Shown: positions 63,117 to 64,000 of the stretch, in pieces
Numbering within the stretch: the stretch's first letter is position 1
Layout: each line of letters begins with the position of its first letter
Assembly (NCBI GenBank): GCA_902812415.1
Contig: CADDZJ010000004.1
Coordinates: forward strand, 1-64,000
Length of the DNA stretch: 64,000 nucleotides
From: Acidobacteriota bacterium
Lineage (GTDB): Bacteria; Acidobacteriota; Terriglobia; UBA7540
Direction of reading: 5' to 3'
Made by a program: the position numbers and the translations under genes
The notes under the pieces: model-generated
What the model was told of the DNA's origin: nothing
The model's input: only the letters and a program-made list of their open reading frames with translations
Databases searched by the model: none

Positions 63117-64000
63117 TCAGTTTTGAGGCTGAGGGGGCGGCGGCTGACTTTTCGATTTGTGATGCTTGAAGACTGAAAAAATTTTCTTAATGACACTGTC
63201 TGATTTTTTTGGCGGCGGAGGGGAAGCTGTCGTCGTTTGTGGTGAGTCTCCGGCAGCAGGGTTGACGCCGGATTCTGAGGATGAGCCAGGGTTTTGTGCC
63301 GTTGTCGCCGAGGAAGACCCGCCCGGAGCAGAGGTTTGCGCGCCGGGCGCTGCATTCTTGTTCGCGTGCCCGAAGGGGAGCAATTTCTTGATCCAGCTGG
63401 CCAGGCCCGAGGCTGGATTTGTGGAGACAGGCTGCGTTCCGTCCACGAAAACATCCTGAGTTACCGCAAGAGGATTATTCGCGGTGAGCAACTGAGTTTG
63501 GCTGTCAATCGGCGCAACAATCACGCCTAGAGGCGGCGTGAACGGCTGGACTTTCTGGTAAGCCGGCACTTTGATGGCGTCTTTCATGAAATCTGCCCAG
63601 ACAGGCAAGGCGGAACTGGCGCCGGAGAGGCCAAGGTTCCTGTTGTCATCGTAACCTACCCAGACGACGGCCAGCAGATTCGACGTAAAGCCAGCGAACC
63701 ATCCGTCATGAGAAGTCCCGGTCTTGCCGGCGGCAGGAGCCGTGAAACCGCGGGCCCGGACCCCTTCGCCGGTCCCGTGATCAACCACGCTCTCCATCAG
63801 GCTCACCATCAAGTAACTGATGCGCGGGTCAAGCACCTGGCGCGAAACCGCGGGGCTTTGCCAAAGCGTTTGTCCGGACGAATCCTTGACGGCAAGAATG
63901 CAGCGCGGCTTTTCATAAACGCCGCCATTCGCAAAGATGGTATAGGCTCCGGCAACCTGGAGCGGCGTGGCGACGTAGGCTCCTAGTGCGATCGCCGGCG
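63117..64000 (-). CDS. Class A penicillin-binding protein (PBP1A-like), 3' part
   Basis: The reading frame enters from the window end, so the start is missing. Visible sequence begins PAIALGAYVATPLQVAGAYT with IFANGGVYEKPRCIL and runs to VLDPRISYLMVSLMESVVDH. The KTG motif is in APAAGKTGTSHDGWFAGFTS and WVGYDDNRNLGLSG follows, as in the transpeptidase domain of glycosyltransferase/transpeptidase PBPs. The C-terminal 100 residues are Pro/Ser/Thr/Ala-rich and end in a Lys-rich stretch (KKIFSVFKHHKSKS), a long disordered tail. Catalytic Ser is outside the window. Confidence 0.92.
   Translation of the reverse strand, partial: PAIALGAYVATPLQVAGAYTIFANGGVYEKPRCILAVKDSSGQTLWQSPAVSRQVLDPRISYLMVSLMESVVDHGTGEGVRARGFTAPAAGKTGTSHDGWFAGFTSNLLAVVWVGYDDNRNLGLSGASSALPVWADFMKDAIKVPAYQKVQPFTPPLGVIVAPIDSQTQLLTANNPLAVTQDVFVDGTQPVSTNPASGLASWIKKLLPFGHANKNAAPGAQTSAPGGSSSATTAQNPGSSSESGVNPAAGDSPQTTTASPPPPKKSDSVIKKIFSVFKHHKSKSQPPPPQPQN

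Noticed and set aside
1-64000. tRNA, rRNA, CRISPR array, integrase and attachment sites
   Set aside because: I looked for tRNA-like cloverleaf patterns, regular spaced repeats and recombinase motifs and found none that I could support.

Overview
The window looks like a chromosomal segment of a member of the Acidobacteriota or a close relative. This is an inference from family content: an ECF42-like sigma factor, DinB-like proteins, small outer-membrane barrels, a GH144-type glucanase, slipin/NfeD, and many dispersed palindromic repeats. No 16S rRNA or other decisive marker is present. I saw no rRNA, tRNA, CRISPR array or intact insertion sequence.

Region 1 (1-2.25 kb) is a damaged accessory stretch. 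It holds an ECF sigma-factor gene broken by a one-base frameshift, a two-hairpin repeat, and a DinB-like gene broken by one in-frame TGA.

Region 2 (2.25-28.3 kb) is entirely on the minus strand and reads right to left as one long translation block. Its order is rplM-rpsI-rpsB-tsf-pyrH-frr, then a 0.5 kb gap with a good promoter, then rpsL-rpsG-fusA-tuf and the complete S10, spc and alpha gene sets down to rpoA-rplQ, with secY, adk, map, infA and rpmJ in their usual places. Many genes overlap by ATGA or GTGA. Several use GTG or TTG starts that are supported by upstream Shine-Dalgarno (SD) sequences.

Region 3 (28.4-45.6 kb) is accessory DNA. It has an ECF sigma/anti-sigma pair, a DinB-like gene, an IS200-type transposase remnant fused to a membrane-protein gene, small secreted and outer-membrane proteins separated by copies of a GTAGCGC...GCGCTAC repeat, a methyltransferase, a VapC/PIN remnant, argS, an IS110-like remnant, a phosphoesterase, a secreted esterase, a carboxypeptidase-regulatory-like protein, a Tat-exported GH144-type glucanase, a two-charge histone-tail-like protein and an MBL-fold hydrolase.

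Region 4 (45.6-55.5 kb) is a sugar or sugar-acid catabolism island. It holds two TIM-barrel isomerase/epimerases, an SDR, a zinc alcohol dehydrogenase, an OMPDC/HUMPS-type enzyme, a sugar-acid type IlvD/Edd dehydratase and a large GH63-like glycosidase. The combination suggests a carbohydrate pathway whose substrate cannot be read from sequence.

Region 5 (55.5-64 kb) carries prfB with its programmed +1 frameshift, lnt, a SPOR-domain protein, a slipin/NfeD pair with a TPR lipoprotein-like gene, and the 3' part of a class A penicillin-binding protein cut by the window end.
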